This document shows positions 38,159 through 48,494 of a stretch of 64,000 nucleotides of DNA, piece after piece. Position numbers and translations under genes: made by a program. The notes under the pieces are model-generated. The model worked only from the letters and a program-made list of their open reading frames with translations. It made no database searches and was not told where the DNA came from. The stretch is from assembly GCF_900636325.1 (NCBI RefSeq), contig NZ_LR134263.1, positions 1,302,001 through 1,366,000 on the forward strand. The letters run 5' to 3'. Origin of the DNA: Staphylococcus delphini. GTDB lineage: Bacteria; Bacillota; Bacilli; Staphylococcales; Staphylococcaceae. The stretch's first letter is position 1. Each line of letters begins with the position of its first letter.

Positions 38159-40096
38159 ATGGCAGAAATTAAAGTGCAGTTCCCAGATGGTAATGAAAAG
38201 GCGTTTGAAAAGGGTACGACAACAGAAGAAATTGCGCAATCTATTAGTCCAGGGTTACGTAAAAAAGCCGTTGCCGGTAAATTTAATCAACAATTGGTCG
38301 ATTTAACACGTCCTTTAGAAGAAGATGGCGCAATTGAAATCATTACGCCTGGTAGTGATGAAGCGTTAGAAGTGTTAAGACATTCCACAGCGCATTTAAT
38401 GGCACAAGCATTAAAACGTTTGTACGGTGATGTACATTTCGGTGTTGGCCCAGTGATTGATGGTGGCTTCTACTATGACTTCGATATGGAAGAAAAGGTT
38501 TCAAGTGATGATTTCGAAAAGATTGAAAAGACAATGAAACAAATTATTGAAGAAAATCATAAAGTCGAGCGTCAAGTTGTTTCAAGAGATGAAGCGAAGT
38601 CATTTTTTGCAAACGATCCATATAAATTGGAATTAATTGAGGCGATTCCAGAAGACGAACAAGTGACATTGTACAGTCAAGGTGAATTCACTGATTTATG
38701 TCGTGGTGTCCACGTTCCAAGTACATCTAAAATTAAAGCGTTCAAATTGTTATCAACTGCTGGTGCGTATTGGCGTGGCGACAGCAATAATAAAATGTTA
38801 CAACGTATTTACGGTACAGCATTTTTCGACAAGAAAGACTTAAAAGCACACCTTCAATTGTTAGAAGAGCGTAAGGAGCGTGATCACCGCCGCATCGGTA
38901 AAGAAATGGAACTCTTTACAAACAATCAACTTGTCGGTGCAGGTTTACCTTTATGGCTACCCAATGGTGCAACAATTCGCCGTGAAATTGAACGTTATAT
39001 TGTCGATAAAGAAATTAGTCTCGGTTATGACCACGTGTACACTCCAGTGATGGCTAATGTCGATTTGTACAAAACATCAGGACACTGGGACCATTATCAA
39101 GAAGACATGTTCCCACCAATGCAACTGGATGCGGATGAAGCGATGGTACTGAGACCGATGAACTGTCCACACCATATGATGATTTATGCGAACAAACCTC
39201 ATTCATATCGTGAGTTGCCAATTCGTATCGCGGAACTTGGTACAATGCACCGTTATGAAGCAAGTGGTGCTGTATCAGGATTACAGCGTGTGCGTGGGAT
39301 GACTTTAAATGATGCGCATATCTTCGTGCGACCAGACCAAATTAAAGAAGAGTTCAAACGCGTTGTTCAAATGATTTTGGATGTCTACGATGACTTTGGT
39401 TTTAAGGATTACAAATTCCGTTTAAGTTATCGTGATAAAGCGGATAAAGAAAAATATTTTGACGATGACGACATGTGGAACACTGCTGAAGCGATGTTAA
39501 AAGAAGCGGTAGATGAAATGAACTTACCGTATGAAGAAGCGATTGGCGAAGCGGCATTCTACGGTCCTAAATTAGACGTTCAAGTGAAAACTGCAATGGG
39601 TAAAGAAGAAACATTGTCAACAGCGCAACTTGACTTCTTATTACCGAAAAAGTTTGAACTGACTTACATTGGTAAAGATGGGGAACATCATCAACCGGTT
39701 GTCATTCACCGTGGTGTCGTATCAACAATGGAACGTTTTGTTGCCTTCTTAACTGAGGAAACAAAAGGGGCATTCCCAACTTGGTTAGCACCACAACAAG
39801 TTGAAATTATTCCAGTTAACAACGACTTGCATTACGATTACGCACGTCAAATTCACGACGAATTAAAATCTCAAGGTGTCCGTGTGCATATTGATGATCG
39901 TAATGAAAAAATGGGTTATAAAATCCGTGAAGCGCAAATGAAGAAAATACCATATCAATTGGTTGTCGGGGATAAAGAACTTGAAAACAATGAAGTCAAT
40001 GTGCGTCAATACGGTTCAAAAGACCAAAAAACAATTGAAAAAGATACTTTCATTTGGGATTTAGTTGATGAAATTCGTTTGAAAAAACAAAGATAA
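38159..40096 (+). CDS. thrS: Threonyl-tRNA synthetase
   Basis: Charges tRNA-Thr. It has 645 residues: TGS domain (1-63), editing domain with [11 protein letters not shown] and the matching Cys/His near CRGVHVPST, class II catalytic core with [12 protein letters not shown] (zinc Cys) and motif 2 [17 protein letters not shown], and an anticodon-binding domain (about 545-640). ATG 38159 follows TGGAGGATC; GTG 38141 is rejected. Expression is controlled by the T-box upstream. Confidence 0.97.
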   Translation: MAEIKVQFPDGNEKAFEKGTTTEEIAQSISPGLRKKAVAGKFNQQLVDLTRPLEEDGAIEIITPGSDEALEVLRHSTAHLMAQALKRLYGDVHFGVGPVIDGGFYYDFDMEEKVSSDDFEKIEKTMKQIIEENHKVERQVVSRDEAKSFFANDPYKLELIEAIPEDEQVTLYSQGEFTDLCRGVHVPSTSKIKAFKLLSTAGAYWRGDSNNKMLQRIYGTAFFDKKDLKAHLQLLEERKERDHRRIGKEMELFTNNQLVGAGLPLWLPNGATIRREIERYIVDKEISLGYDHVYTPVMANVDLYKTSGHWDHYQEDMFPPMQLDADEAMVLRPMNCPHHMMIYANKPHSYRELPIRIAELGTMHRYEASGAVSGLQRVRGMTLNDAHIFVRPDQIKEEFKRVVQMILDVYDDFGFKDYKFRLSYRDKADKEKYFDDDDMWNTAEAMLKEAVDEMNLPYEEAIGEAAFYGPKLDVQVKTAMGKEETLSTAQLDFLLPKKFELTYIGKDGEHHQPVVIHRGVVSTMERFVAFLTEETKGAFPTWLAPQQVEIIPVNNDLHYDYARQIHDELKSQGVRVHIDDRNEKMGYKIREAQMKKIPYQLVVGDKELENNEVNVRQYGSKDQKTIEKDTFIWDLVDEIRLKKQR

Positions 40097-40129
40097 TGTT
40101 GATAGGTGCACGGCTATCATGTATAGTAG

Positions 40130-40135
40130 TATAAT
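40130..40135 (+). promoter_or_regulatory. -10 box upstream of the lysine riboswitch
   Basis: TATAAT about 25 bp before the first conserved riboswitch stem; the -35 is not clear. Confidence 0.45.
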
Positions 40136-40157
40136 GAAACAATTTATAAAACGATTT

Positions 40158-40385
40158 GATTGAGTTAGAGGCGCAACTTTGATGAGTAGCGGTTGGGTTG
40201 TAAGATGGTACAAAGCCCCAACATGTGAAAGGTAAAGTTGCCGAAACGGAAATGGACCATCGCCATTTTTCGTTGGGCTAGTGTCCGAAAGGCGCTAGAC
40301 TGTCACAAATGTGATGTGCTACCGATTCATAAATAATGAGCAGGGGTGGCATCAACATAGATGCCATCACTGCTTTTATTTTTAC
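40158..40385 (+). ncRNA. Lysine riboswitch (L-box) upstream of lysP
   Basis: Conserved L-box pieces appear in order: TTAGAGGCGCAAC, GATGAGTAGC, GTGAAAGG and GTTGCCGAAACGG, closing into a multi-helix core. An intrinsic terminator follows, GGTGGCATC/GATGCCATC with flanking GCAG/CTGC and TTTTATTTTT (about 40340-40384). Lysine binding should terminate transcription before the permease gene, which also supports its substrate. Confidence 0.9.
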
Positions 40386-40463
40386 TAGGTTGATTAATTT
40401 AAAACTTAACTAGCTTCACACAATTTGTCTTAACCTCTAAGCAATTAGGAAAGGATTAAGAAA

Positions 40464-41972
40464 ATGAGTAATGAAAAAACGGAAAATCAACATGCAGTGC
40501 AACGCCATCTCAAAGATCGTCATATTTCGATGATCGCGATCGGTGGTGCGATTGGAACTGGACTGTTTATGACATCTGGGGGCGCTATTCATGATGCGGG
40601 ACCTTTAGGTGCACTTTTAGGCTATGCGATTATCGGTGTAATGGTGTTCTTCTTAATGACATCACTTGGGGAAATGGCGACGTATTTACCTGTTACAGGT
40701 TCGTTTAGCACATATGCCACGCGTTTTGTCGATCCATCTTTAGGTTTTGCTTTAGGATGGAACTATTGGTTTAACTGGGTCATTACAGTAGCGGCCGACG
40801 TGACGATTGCTGCTCAAGTCATCCAATATTGGGCACCTCTACAATTTTTACCTGCTTGGGCATGGAGTTGTATCTTCATGGTGATTATTTTTAGTCTTAA
40901 TGCCTTGTCGGTTCAAGTATATGGTGAAAGTGAATATTGGTTTGCGTTCATCAAAGTAGCGACGGTGATTGTCTTTATTATTGTCGGCTTATTGACAATT
41001 TTAGGCATCATGGGCGGTCAAGCAGTGGGCTTTGATACATTTACAACTGGAGATGCACCGATTTTAGGTGACGGGTTTGGTGGTAGCTTACTCGTTGTGT
41101 TCGGCGTGTTCTTAGTCGCTGGGTTCTCTTTCCAAGGTACTGAGTTAGTGGGGATTACTGCAGGTGAGTCCGAAAATCCTCAGCGTGCCGTACCGAAAGC
41201 AATTAAGCAAGTGTTCTGGAGAATTTTACTCTTTTACATTTTAGCGATCTTTATTATCGGGATGCTCATTCCATACAACTCTTCTGCCTTAATGGGCGGT
41301 GGGGATGACATTGCAACTTCTCCATTTACACTCGTCTTTAAAAATGCAGGACTCGCGTTTGCTGCCTCATTTATGAATGCCGTAATTTTAACATCTGTAT
41401 TATCGGCGGGTAACTCTGGGATGTATGCAAGCACACGTATGCTATATTCGATGGGTAAAGACGGTCTTGCATCGAATGCGTTTAGTCGTACAAATAAAAA
41501 CGGCACACCGATCTTGTCGATGTTATCTACTGCGGTGATTGTTGTGTTGATCTTTGTATTACAACATATCAGTGGCGATGCGTACGAATATATTGTTGCA
41601 GCGAGTGGTCTGACAGGCTTTATCGCATGGGTAGGTATTGCGGTTAGTCATTATCGTTTTAGAAAAGCGTTTGCTGCACAAAATTACGATGTTCACAAAT
41701 TAAAGTATCAAGCGAAGTGGTTCCCATTTGGTCCAATTCTCGCGACTGTACTTTGTATTATTGTTATCATCGGACAAGATGTTGATTTTATTCAAACGGG
41801 TGATTTTGATATCAATCGATTTTTAATTACTTATATGGGAATTCCGGTATTTTTAGCGTTCTTTATCTATCACAAAATCCGCTATAAAACGAAAATAATT
41901 CCATTAAAAGACGTCAACTTAGATCCAAATGTGGAAACAGTTGAAAAAAACTTTCAAAAAAACATTGACTAA
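40464..41972 (+). CDS. lysP: Lysine-specific permease (APC family)
   Basis: A 502-residue membrane transporter of the amino acid-polyamine-organocation superfamily, with about 12 predicted hydrophobic segments and the AAT-family N-terminus RHLKDRHISMIAIGGAIGTG. GELATYLP-like GEMATYLPVTGSF and GTELVGITAGESENP are typical of LysP-type permeases. Lysine as substrate is inferred from the lysine riboswitch immediately upstream. GAAAGGATTAAG precedes the ATG. No terminator is seen; its stop codon lies inside the next promoter. Confidence 0.9.
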   Translation: MSNEKTENQHAVQRHLKDRHISMIAIGGAIGTGLFMTSGGAIHDAGPLGALLGYAIIGVMVFFLMTSLGEMATYLPVTGSFSTYATRFVDPSLGFALGWNYWFNWVITVAADVTIAAQVIQYWAPLQFLPAWAWSCIFMVIIFSLNALSVQVYGESEYWFAFIKVATVIVFIIVGLLTILGIMGGQAVGFDTFTTGDAPILGDGFGGSLLVVFGVFLVAGFSFQGTELVGITAGESENPQRAVPKAIKQVFWRILLFYILAIFIIGMLIPYNSSALMGGGDDIATSPFTLVFKNAGLAFAASFMNAVILTSVLSAGNSGMYASTRMLYSMGKDGLASNAFSRTNKNGTPILSMLSTAVIVVLIFVLQHISGDAYEYIVAASGLTGFIAWVGIAVSHYRFRKAFAAQNYDVHKLKYQAKWFPFGPILATVLCIIVIIGQDVDFIQTGDFDINRFLITYMGIPVFLAFFIYHKIRYKTKIIPLKDVNLDPNVETVEKNFQKNID

Positions 41973-41993
41973 TATACACTGAGTTGGTATGAT
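41965..41993 (+). promoter_or_regulatory. Promoter of the infC-rpmI-rplT operon
   Basis: TTGACT (41965-41970), 17 bp and TATGAT (41988-41993), near consensus. It overlaps the last codons of lysP. Confidence 0.75.
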
Positions 41994-41999
41994 TGTATC

Positions 42000-42150
42000 T
42001 GTTGAATACGAAACGGACCAAGTAGAAGCATCCCGCTTCTCACCTGTAGCGACGCAGCAAGCTGTTGGCAGGTTAACGATTAAACATGTAGTGTATGTTC
42101 ATGTTGACGTGAGAAGCGGGGGTTAAATACCCTCGCTTTTTTTCGTACTT
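42000..42150 (+). ncRNA. L20-type autoregulatory leader of infC-rpmI-rplT
   Basis: CCCGCTTCTCAC (42032-42043) and GTGAGAAGCGGG (42109-42120) form a perfect long-range stem. The 3' arm can instead pair in the terminator AGCGGGGG/ACCCTCGCT followed by TTTTTTT (42114-42143). This matches the known Bacillus/Staphylococcus design in which excess L20 promotes termination. Confidence 0.85.
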
Positions 42151-42183
42151 GGACCATTCGTAAACTTTTTGGAGGTGTCAACC

Positions 42184-42702
42184 ATAGCTAAAGATCAAAC
42201 GCAAGTTAACGAAAAGATTCGCGCAAAAGAATTACGTGTCATCGGACAAAATGGTGACCAAATCGGATTGAAATCTAAAAATGAAGCATTGGAAATGGCA
42301 GATCGACTTGGTTTGGATGTAGTCGTTGTTGCGCCAAATGCTAAACCACCTGTTGCTCGTATTATGGATTACGGCAAATACAAATTCGAGCAACAGAAAA
42401 AAGAAAAAGAGATGAAGAAGAAACAAAAAATCATCAACGTTAAAGAAATCCGTTTAAGCCCAACAATTGAAGAACACGACTTCAATACGAAGCTTAAAAA
42501 CGGACGCAAGTTTTTAACGAAAGGTGACAAAGTTAAAGTTTCAATTCGTTTCAGAGGGCGTGCGATTACGCATAAAGAAATTGGACAACGCGTGTTAGAG
42601 CGATATGCTGAAGCGTGTCAAGACCTTGCAACAATCGAGCAAAAGCCGAAAATGGAAGGTCGACAAATGTTCCTTATGTTAGCCCCAATTAATGAAAAAT
42701 AA
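42184..42702 (+). CDS. infC: Translation initiation factor IF-3
   Basis: Binds the 30S subunit and checks start codon selection. It has 172 residues from the ATA at 42184: N-terminal domain [19 protein letters not shown], a Lys-rich linker ([14 protein letters not shown]) and C-terminal domain with [13 protein letters not shown] and VSIRFRGR. Databases usually start it at GTG 42175, but that GTG lies inside the Shine-Dalgarno GGAGGTG (42171-42177). ATA sits 6 bp after it. Rare infC start codons allow IF-3 self-repression. Confidence 0.95.
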   Translation: MAKDQTQVNEKIRAKELRVIGQNGDQIGLKSKNEALEMADRLGLDVVVVAPNAKPPVARIMDYGKYKFEQQKKEKEMKKKQKIINVKEIRLSPTIEEHDFNTKLKNGRKFLTKGDKVKVSIRFRGRAITHKEIGQRVLERYAEACQDLATIEQKPKMEGRQMFLMLAPINEK

Positions 42703-42727
42703 AAAGTGATAATAGGAGGAAAACATC

Positions 42728-42928
42728 ATGCCTAAAATGAAAACCCACCGCGGAGCTGCGAAACGTGTAAAAAGAACTGGATCTGGTCAACTTAAACGTT
42801 CTAGAGCTTACACTTCACACTTATTCGCTAATAAATCTACAAAGCAAAAACGTCAATTACGTAAAGCTTCATTAGTATCAAAAAGCGATGCAAAACGCGT
42901 AAAACAATTATTAACATACGTTAAATAA
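42728..42928 (+). CDS. rpmI: Ribosomal protein L35
   Basis: A 66-residue, very basic 50S protein beginning [19 protein letters not shown], the L35 signature. TAGGAGGA precedes the ATG. Middle gene of the infC operon. Confidence 0.97.
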   Translation: MPKMKTHRGAAKRVKRTGSGQLKRSRAYTSHLFANKSTKQKRQLRKASLVSKSDAKRVKQLLTYVK

Positions 42929-43002
42929 TCATTCTAAAGTACGAAAATATATGAGAGGTATGGCAAAAGTGCATACCGTAGAGATAAAAGGAGGAGTTTA
43001 TT

Positions 43003-43359
43003 ATGCCACGTGTTAAAGGTGGAACAGTAACAAGAGCGCGTCGTAAAAAGACAATCAAATTAGCTAAAGGTTACTTCGGTGCGAAAAGCACATTATATAA
43101 AGTTGCAAAACAACAAGTTATGAAATCAGGTCAATATGCATTCCGTGACCGTCGTCAAAGAAAGCGTGATTTCCGTAAATTATGGATTACACGTATCAAT
43201 GCGGCTGCACGCCAACATGACATGAGTTATTCTCGTTTAATGAACGGTTTAAAACAAGCGGGTATCGACATTAACCGTAAAATGTTATCAGAAATCGCAA
43301 TCTCAGATGAGAAAGCATTTGCTGAATTAGTAAACCAAGCGAAAGCAGCTTTAAAATAG
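43003..43359 (+). CDS. rplT: Ribosomal protein L20
   Basis: A 118-residue 50S assembly protein that also represses its own operon by binding the leader RNA. The N-terminal tail [30 protein letters not shown] and [18 protein letters not shown] are diagnostic. It is preceded by AAAGGAGGAG and closed by a terminator. Confidence 0.98.
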   Translation: MPRVKGGTVTRARRKKTIKLAKGYFGAKSTLYKVAKQQVMKSGQYAFRDRRQRKRDFRKLWITRINAAARQHDMSYSRLMNGLKQAGIDINRKMLSEIAISDEKAFAELVNQAKAALK

Positions 43360-43363
43360 TAGA

Positions 43364-43404
43364 GAAAGAGTTGGGGTCTATTGTGACGCGCCAACTCTTT
43401 TTCA
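43364..43404 (+). terminator. Intrinsic terminator after rplT
   Basis: AAAGAGTTGG pairs with CCAACTCTTT around a loop of about 16 bases, followed by TTTTTC. Confidence 0.88.
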
Positions 43405-43468
43405 TTATGACTTTACCACCATTCATTTCTTTTGTTACGATATAAAAAACGAATAAAAGGAGCTCACA

Positions 43469-44080
43469 ATGTCAAAATTTGATGAACAAATTACTGTAGT
43501 CCCACGTCGTTTGCTTTTTGAAGAAGAGGCGCTCGCATTCAACGGGTTTTTAGATCAATCTGAAGAGAACGGTCAAAAAATTTATGACAAGCTTTCTCAA
43601 TATGAAGTGAAAAGACGCGGTGATATGGAAGAAGATCCAAGTTTTAAACAATTGATTAGTTATTGTTTAATTGAAAATGAGCATGATGAATTACTCGTCT
43701 ATGAGCGATTATCAGGTGGCGGCGAGGCACGACTTCACGGCAACGCATCTATCGGTGTAGGCGGACATATGAATGATGTTCCTGAAGCGCACCATATTGA
43801 TGAAGTTATTAAAACAAATGCCAGTCGAGAACTTGAAGAGGAAATTGGTGTTAAAATTAACGATCAAACGCCACTTGAATTCATTGGCTTTATTAATGAT
43901 GATCATAATGAAGTCGGTCAAGTGCATATCGGTGTCGTGTTTAAAGTAAAGGTTAAGCAACAAGATGTCGAAGTGCGTGAAACGGATACTTTAAAGATTC
44001 AGTGGCAACCATTAAGCCAAATTAATGACACGAGTGCATTCGAATCGTGGAGTGCGTTAATATTAGAACAGTTGAAATAG
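43469..44080 (+). CDS. Nudix-like hydrolase, uncharacterised
   Basis: A 203-residue cytoplasmic protein. Its centre has GGHMND, then SRELEEEIGV, which fits the RExxEExG core of a Nudix box with an expanded spacer after the first Gly. The N-terminal 60 residues (VVPRRLLFEEEALAFNGFL) are specific to this family. A nucleotide or phosphosugar diphosphate is the likely substrate class, but nothing narrows it. AAAGGAGCTC precedes the ATG. It is closely followed by the next gene, so the two are likely co-transcribed. Confidence 0.8.
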   Translation: MSKFDEQITVVPRRLLFEEEALAFNGFLDQSEENGQKIYDKLSQYEVKRRGDMEEDPSFKQLISYCLIENEHDELLVYERLSGGGEARLHGNASIGVGGHMNDVPEAHHIDEVIKTNASRELEEEIGVKINDQTPLEFIGFINDDHNEVGQVHIGVVFKVKVKQQDVEVRETDTLKIQWQPLSQINDTSAFESWSALILEQLK

Positions 44081-44089
44081 GTGAATGGC

Positions 44090-45013
44090 ATGTCTGACAT
44101 CATTCCATTTCCTAAACTTAAAGAAAAGTTAATAAATGATATTACAGAGGCATTCGACAAGGAACAGTACGAACACGCTTATGATCACTTCATTACGTAT
44201 GAGCGTCACTTTGAATTGACATCTGAACTTGCGATAATAAAATGTGATATATTGTGGCAACTCGGTGCGTATCTTGAATTGAAAGAAGAGGCGAACATTT
44301 TAATGATGCAAGGTTTTCCGCCATATGATACGTACATCGTGTATTACATTAAAAGTTTGTATGCTTTAGAACAATATAAAGCGACAGTTGAAATGGTGGA
44401 CCAGGTGCTTGATGAAGTCGATGCACATGAAACCCGTATGACTTTATTACCTATTAAAAATCAAGCACAATCCAAACTCGACGAACGTCAAGATTATATG
44501 TTGCATCGATTACAACGATTTAGCGAGCTGAGTCATTATGATCAAACGCAATTAGTGCTCACATTAATTGACGATCGTGTCTATCAGTTCAGTGAAACGA
44601 TTGCTTACCTGTTAGCTCACGAGCCTATCGTTGCAAGTATTCAAAGTTTGATGTTGGAGTATTTACGTTTTGCTGGCTACAATCAAGGCGTTACCGTAGA
44701 AAAAGATTCCCGTCAAATTCAAGTGATACCCTCTGAGCTTGTTGGTATTGAACAAACTGTCTTTAAAGATCAATTGTTGCCTGCAGTGATTGATGCGTTA
44801 GAAGTGGAAATACCGTCACTGGTTCAAGAAGCCTATATTTTACTTAATGCAAATAATATTGCGCTTTATCCTGTAAATATCCTAGACTATGGGACTGTAG
44901 AGATGTGGCGTGATACTTACATTGCATATTTCCATCAGTTAATGGGTAAGGAAGTCAATGTGGATTCATTACACGTAGAGATATTTAAACTCATAAAATC
45001 GTTAAATACATAG
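44090..45013 (+). CDS. Uncharacterised helical (TPR-like) protein
   Basis: I do not recognise a named family. The 307 residues are soluble and rich in helix-forming, acidic stretches; the first 140 residues have the spacing of helical hairpins seen in TPR-like proteins (EQYEHAYDHFITYERHFE, LGAYLELKEEANILM). Its C-terminal part (DIDALEVEIPSL-like region near 220-300) has no visible motif. ATG 44090 is preferred to GTG 44081, with TAGGTGA as ribosome site. It lies between a Nudix-like gene and tig. Confidence 0.65.
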   Translation: MSDIIPFPKLKEKLINDITEAFDKEQYEHAYDHFITYERHFELTSELAIIKCDILWQLGAYLELKEEANILMMQGFPPYDTYIVYYIKSLYALEQYKATVEMVDQVLDEVDAHETRMTLLPIKNQAQSKLDERQDYMLHRLQRFSELSHYDQTQLVLTLIDDRVYQFSETIAYLLAHEPIVASIQSLMLEYLRFAGYNQGVTVEKDSRQIQVIPSELVGIEQTVFKDQLLPAVIDALEVEIPSLVQEAYILLNANNIALYPVNILDYGTVEMWRDTYIAYFHQLMGKEVNVDSLHVEIFKLIKSLNT

Positions 45014-45022
45014 GTCTCATTA

Positions 45023-45051
45023 TTTCAAAGAAGGTCAACCTATGTTATAAT
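45023..45051 (+). promoter_or_regulatory. tig promoter
   Basis: TTTCAA (45023-45028), 17 bp and TATAAT (45046-45051), with TG one base upstream making an extended -10. Confidence 0.6.
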
Positions 45052-45100
45052 AAAGAAGTTGAAAAATTTTAAAAATGATAAATCATGGAGGTTTTTTTAC

Positions 45101-46417
45101 ATGACAGCAACTTGGGAAAAAAAAGAAGGTAACGAAGGATTATTACAAGTATCCGTACCTGCAGAAGAAGTAGATAAAGCGTTAGATCAAGCTTTCAAAA
45201 AAGTAGTTAAACAACTTAACGTACCTGGTTTCCGTAAAGGGAAAGTACCTCGTCAAATTTTCGAACAACGTTTTGGCGTAGAAGCTTTATACCAAGATGC
45301 AGTAGACATCTTATTACCAAAAGCATACAGTGAAGCTGTACAAGAAACAGGTATCAATCCAGTTGATCAACCTGAAATTGAAGTAACACAAATTGAAAAA
45401 GGTCAACCATTCACTTTTGATGCAACTGTAATCGTTGAACCTGAAGTACAATTAGGTGACTACAAAGGTTTAGAAATCGAAAAACAAAACACTGAAGTGA
45501 CTGAAGAAGAATTCAACAAAGCAGTAGAACAACGTCTTGACGCAATGACTGATATGGTCGTTAAAGAAGACGGTCAAGTTGAAGAAGGCGACACAGTAAA
45601 CTTAGACTTCGATGGCTATGTTGATGGTGAGCAATTCGAAGGTGGTCAAGCTGAAGGATACGACTTGGAAATCGGTTCAGGTATGTTCATCCCAGGTTTT
45701 GAAGAGCAACTTGTAGGCTTAAAAGTTGGGGAAGAAAAAGATGTTGAAGTGACATTCCCAGAAGAATACCACGCAGAAGAATTAGCTGGAAAACCTGCTG
45801 TATTTAAAACAAAAATTAACGAAATCAAAGCTAAAGAAGTACCAGAATTAGACGATGAGCTTGCTAGTGAATTAGATTCTAATGCAAACAATGTAGAAGA
45901 ATTCAAAGCAAACTTACGTCAACAACTTGAAGAACAAAAGAAAACTGACGCTGAAAATGCGCAAAAAGAAGAAGCGATTACTTTAGCAACTGACAATGCG
46001 ACAATCGATATTCCAGAAGCGATGGTACGTACAGAACAAGATCGCATGATGAGCGAATTTGCACAACGTATTCAACAACAAGGGTTAGACTTAAACACTT
46101 ACTTCCAAATTTCAGGTCAATCAGAAGATGATTTACGTGAACAAATGAAAGTAGATGCTGAGTTACGTGTGAAAACAAACTTAACATTAGCTGCCATTGC
46201 AGATGCGGAAAATATCGAAGTGACTGATGAAGATGTAGACAAAGAACTTGAAACAATGAGCGAACAATTTAACATTTCTGTTGAAGATATTAAGAAAACA
46301 CTTGGCAACACTGATCTTGTTAAAAACGATGTTCGTGTGAAAAAAGTTATTGACTTATTAGTAGACGAAGCGAAATTAGTTGAAAGTACTTCAGAAGACA
46401 ACCAAGAAGAAGCATAA
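45101..46417 (+). CDS. tig: Trigger factor
   Basis: Ribosome-bound chaperone and peptidyl-prolyl isomerase. It has 438 residues: the N-terminal ribosome-binding domain with the GFRKGKVPR signature (residues about 43-51), the FKBP-type PPIase domain (about 160-245, [19 protein letters not shown] and [15 protein letters not shown]), then a helical substrate-binding domain ending in an acidic tail. ATG 45101 has ATGGAGG upstream; TTG 45059 is rejected. It lies upstream of clpX as in many Firmicutes, but separated by 581 bp. Confidence 0.96.
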   Translation: MTATWEKKEGNEGLLQVSVPAEEVDKALDQAFKKVVKQLNVPGFRKGKVPRQIFEQRFGVEALYQDAVDILLPKAYSEAVQETGINPVDQPEIEVTQIEKGQPFTFDATVIVEPEVQLGDYKGLEIEKQNTEVTEEEFNKAVEQRLDAMTDMVVKEDGQVEEGDTVNLDFDGYVDGEQFEGGQAEGYDLEIGSGMFIPGFEEQLVGLKVGEEKDVEVTFPEEYHAEELAGKPAVFKTKINEIKAKEVPELDDELASELDSNANNVEEFKANLRQQLEEQKKTDAENAQKEEAITLATDNATIDIPEAMVRTEQDRMMSEFAQRIQQQGLDLNTYFQISGQSEDDLREQMKVDAELRVKTNLTLAAIADAENIEVTDEDVDKELETMSEQFNISVEDIKKTLGNTDLVKNDVRVKKVIDLLVDEAKLVESTSEDNQEEA

Positions 46418-46494
46418 GCACGCATATTTTATTAATGCGTCGTATTGAAAACTTTCATTACAAGTTTGAATGATAAAATTTAATGAAGGTTAAT

Positions 46495-46539
46495 CAGTGG
46501 GACCGCACATCAACTTCAAATGATGTGTGGTCCCACTAA
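46495..46539. repeat. 17-bp near-perfect hairpin without a T-run
   Basis: AGTGGGACCGCACATCA pairs with TGATGTGTGGTCCCACT (one G-T wobble) around an 8-base loop, followed by AACACAAC rather than T residues. It lies about 80 bp after tig, either a factor-assisted terminator, an RNA-stability element or part of a small RNA. Confidence 0.85.
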
Positions 46540-46597
46540 CACAACTCTCAATGAACCGTTTCGACAAAATGTATTTTAATAAAATGTGAAATCAACC

Positions 46598-46648
46598 GGG
46601 GTGGGTTGTTGTAATCAAATGATGACCATTTGATAACAACCGCACTCC
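46598..46648. repeat. Second long hairpin between tig and clpX
   Basis: ATCAAATG/CATTTGAT in the centre, GTTGTT/AACAAC next, and GGGGTGGG/CGCACTCC at the base, with a three-base bulge. No T-run follows. Confidence 0.75.
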
Positions 46649-46942
46649 GCTTAGTATTTATGACAACAGCTGATTAAACAGTTACGTTAATGTATTTTTG
46701 CAAATGATTTGATTTTTATGTCGCTAGCACATAGTATATTAACGGCAAGCTTGGGGAAGTTCATTCAGCAAGTTTGAGCGTATCTTTTGTTGGATGAAGC
46801 GTTGGTATGAAACTTTATGAAGACACTACGAATTAAAATAGATGAGATACAGAAGTTGAGGATGACTTTTACTGGAGCCACAATATCACACATCGCTTGT
46901 GTTTTATTGTGCAAAATGCAAAAAACTTGAAATGGTCTATAT

Positions 46943-46971
46943 TTGCGTAATAGAATGCTTTCTAGTATAGT
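46943..46971 (+). promoter_or_regulatory. clpX promoter
   Basis: TTGCGT (46943-46948), a 17-bp spacer and TATAGT (46966-46971), 27 bp before the start codon. Confidence 0.6.
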
Positions 46972-46998
46972 CGTAAAAGAACAGGGGTGTAATAAAGT

Positions 46999-48261
46999 AT
47001 GTTTAAATTCAATGATGATGAAGAAAACTTAAAATGTTCTTTCTGTGGTAAAGATCAAGACCAAGTTAAAAAATTGGTAGCAGGTAGCGGTGTTTATATT
47101 TGTAACGAATGTATTGAGCTATGTGCTGAAATCGTTGAAGAAGAATTAAATCAACAACAAGCAGAAGAGCTCACTGAATTACCAACACCAAAAGAAATTA
47201 TGGATCAATTAAACAACTATGTTATCGGTCAAGAAAAAGCGAAAAAATCATTGGCAGTAGCGGTTTATAACCACTACAAACGTGTTCAACAACTTGGACC
47301 TAAAGATGATGACGTTGAATTACAAAAAAGTAACGTCGCTTTAATTGGGCCAACAGGTAGCGGTAAAACGTTACTCGCACAAACATTGGCACGTACATTA
47401 AATGTACCTTTCGCAATTGCGGATGCAACAAGCCTGACTGAAGCAGGTTATGTCGGTGAAGACGTTGAAAACATTTTATTACGTTTAATCCAAGCTGCTG
47501 ATTTTGATATTGATAAAGCAGAAAAAGGGATTATTTATGTCGATGAGATTGACAAAATTGCACGTAAATCAGAAAACACATCCATCACACGTGACGTTTC
47601 AGGTGAGGGTGTACAACAAGCATTGCTTAAAATTTTAGAAGGTACAACAGCAAGTGTGCCGCCTCAAGGTGGACGTAAACATCCTAACCAAGAATTCATT
47701 CAAATTGATACAACAAATATTTTATTTATTCTTGGAGGGGCATTTGACGGTATTAATGAAGTGATTAAACGTCGTCTCGGTGAAAAAGTAATCGGTTTTG
47801 CGAGCAATGAAGCTTCTAATTTTGATGAAGCAAGCTTATTAGAGCAAATCCGTCCAGAAGATTTACAAACTTACGGTTTAATTCCTGAGTTTATCGGACG
47901 TGTACCGATCGTCGCAAACCTTGAAACACTCGATGTTGAAGCATTGAAAAACATTTTAACACAACCTAAAAATGCGTTGGTTAAACAGTACACTAAAATG
48001 CTTGAATTAGATGATGTTGCGTTAGAATTTACTGATGAAGCATTAGCTGCAATTAGTGAAAAAGCGATTGAAAGAAAAACAGGTGCACGTGGTTTACGCT
48101 CAATTATTGAGGAAGCATTGATTGATATTATGTATGATATTCCTTCTACAGAAAACGTCGCTAAAGTTGTCATTACAAAAGAAACAATTGTAAATGAGAC
48201 AGAGCCTGAACTCTACGACGCGGAAGGTAACCTTGTGAATACAACAAAAACATCTGCTTAA
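46999..48261 (+). CDS. clpX: ATP-dependent Clp protease ATP-binding subunit ClpX
   Basis: AAA+ unfoldase that feeds substrates to ClpP. It has 420 residues: an N-terminal zinc-binding domain with CSFCGK and CNECIELC, Walker A GPTGSGKT (about 116-123), Walker [12 protein letters not shown], the pore loop GYVGED, the RKH loop GGRKHP, and the ClpP-docking IGF loop (EKVIGFAS). AGGGGTG precedes the ATG. It has its own promoter and terminator. Confidence 0.98.
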   Translation: MFKFNDDEENLKCSFCGKDQDQVKKLVAGSGVYICNECIELCAEIVEEELNQQQAEELTELPTPKEIMDQLNNYVIGQEKAKKSLAVAVYNHYKRVQQLGPKDDDVELQKSNVALIGPTGSGKTLLAQTLARTLNVPFAIADATSLTEAGYVGEDVENILLRLIQAADFDIDKAEKGIIYVDEIDKIARKSENTSITRDVSGEGVQQALLKILEGTTASVPPQGGRKHPNQEFIQIDTTNILFILGGAFDGINEVIKRRLGEKVIGFASNEASNFDEASLLEQIRPEDLQTYGLIPEFIGRVPIVANLETLDVEALKNILTQPKNALVKQYTKMLELDDVALEFTDEALAAISEKAIERKTGARGLRSIIEEALIDIMYDIPSTENVAKVVITKETIVNETEPELYDAEGNLVNTTKTSA

Positions 48262-48303
48262 AATCACGGTTAAGTTATCGAATGGCTCAACACGCTTAAT
48301 TTT

Positions 48304-48353
48304 AAAAAGGCTGGGTTTCATAATCAGGTCAGATTATGACTCAGCCTTTTTTC
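48304..48353 (+). terminator. Intrinsic terminator after clpX
   Basis: AAAAGGCTG/CAGCCTTTT and CATAATC/GATTATG pair across small mismatches, followed by TTTTTT. Confidence 0.88.
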
Positions 48354-48494
48354 GCTTTAATATCAATATCAAATATGTAAAAATATAAATGCTCATTATT
48401 TCGATATAGAGAAACCGAACATTTGTTGAAAAACTTTGAGCAATTAAGGTAATCTAAAAAGAGTATGATGATACATAAACGAGGTGTAAAACTG

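Larger units (their letters stand above)
46418..46998. other. Spacer between tig and clpX
   Basis: Besides the two hairpins and the clpX promoter, I find no gene in this 581-bp gap. The part from 46650 to 46940 is AT-rich with no further structure I can support. Confidence 0.55.

Noticed and set aside
42175..42183. GTG start for infC
   Set aside because: The codon lies inside the Shine-Dalgarno sequence; ATA 42184 fits better.
45059..45080. CodY box upstream of tig
   Set aside because: The AT-rich GAAAAATTTTAAAAAT lacks the central CWG of AATTTTCWGAAAATT.
48418..48431. LexA/SOS-box-like CGAAC-4N-GTT upstream of engB
   Set aside because: The second half site is GTTGA, not GTTCG, and engB is not an SOS gene.
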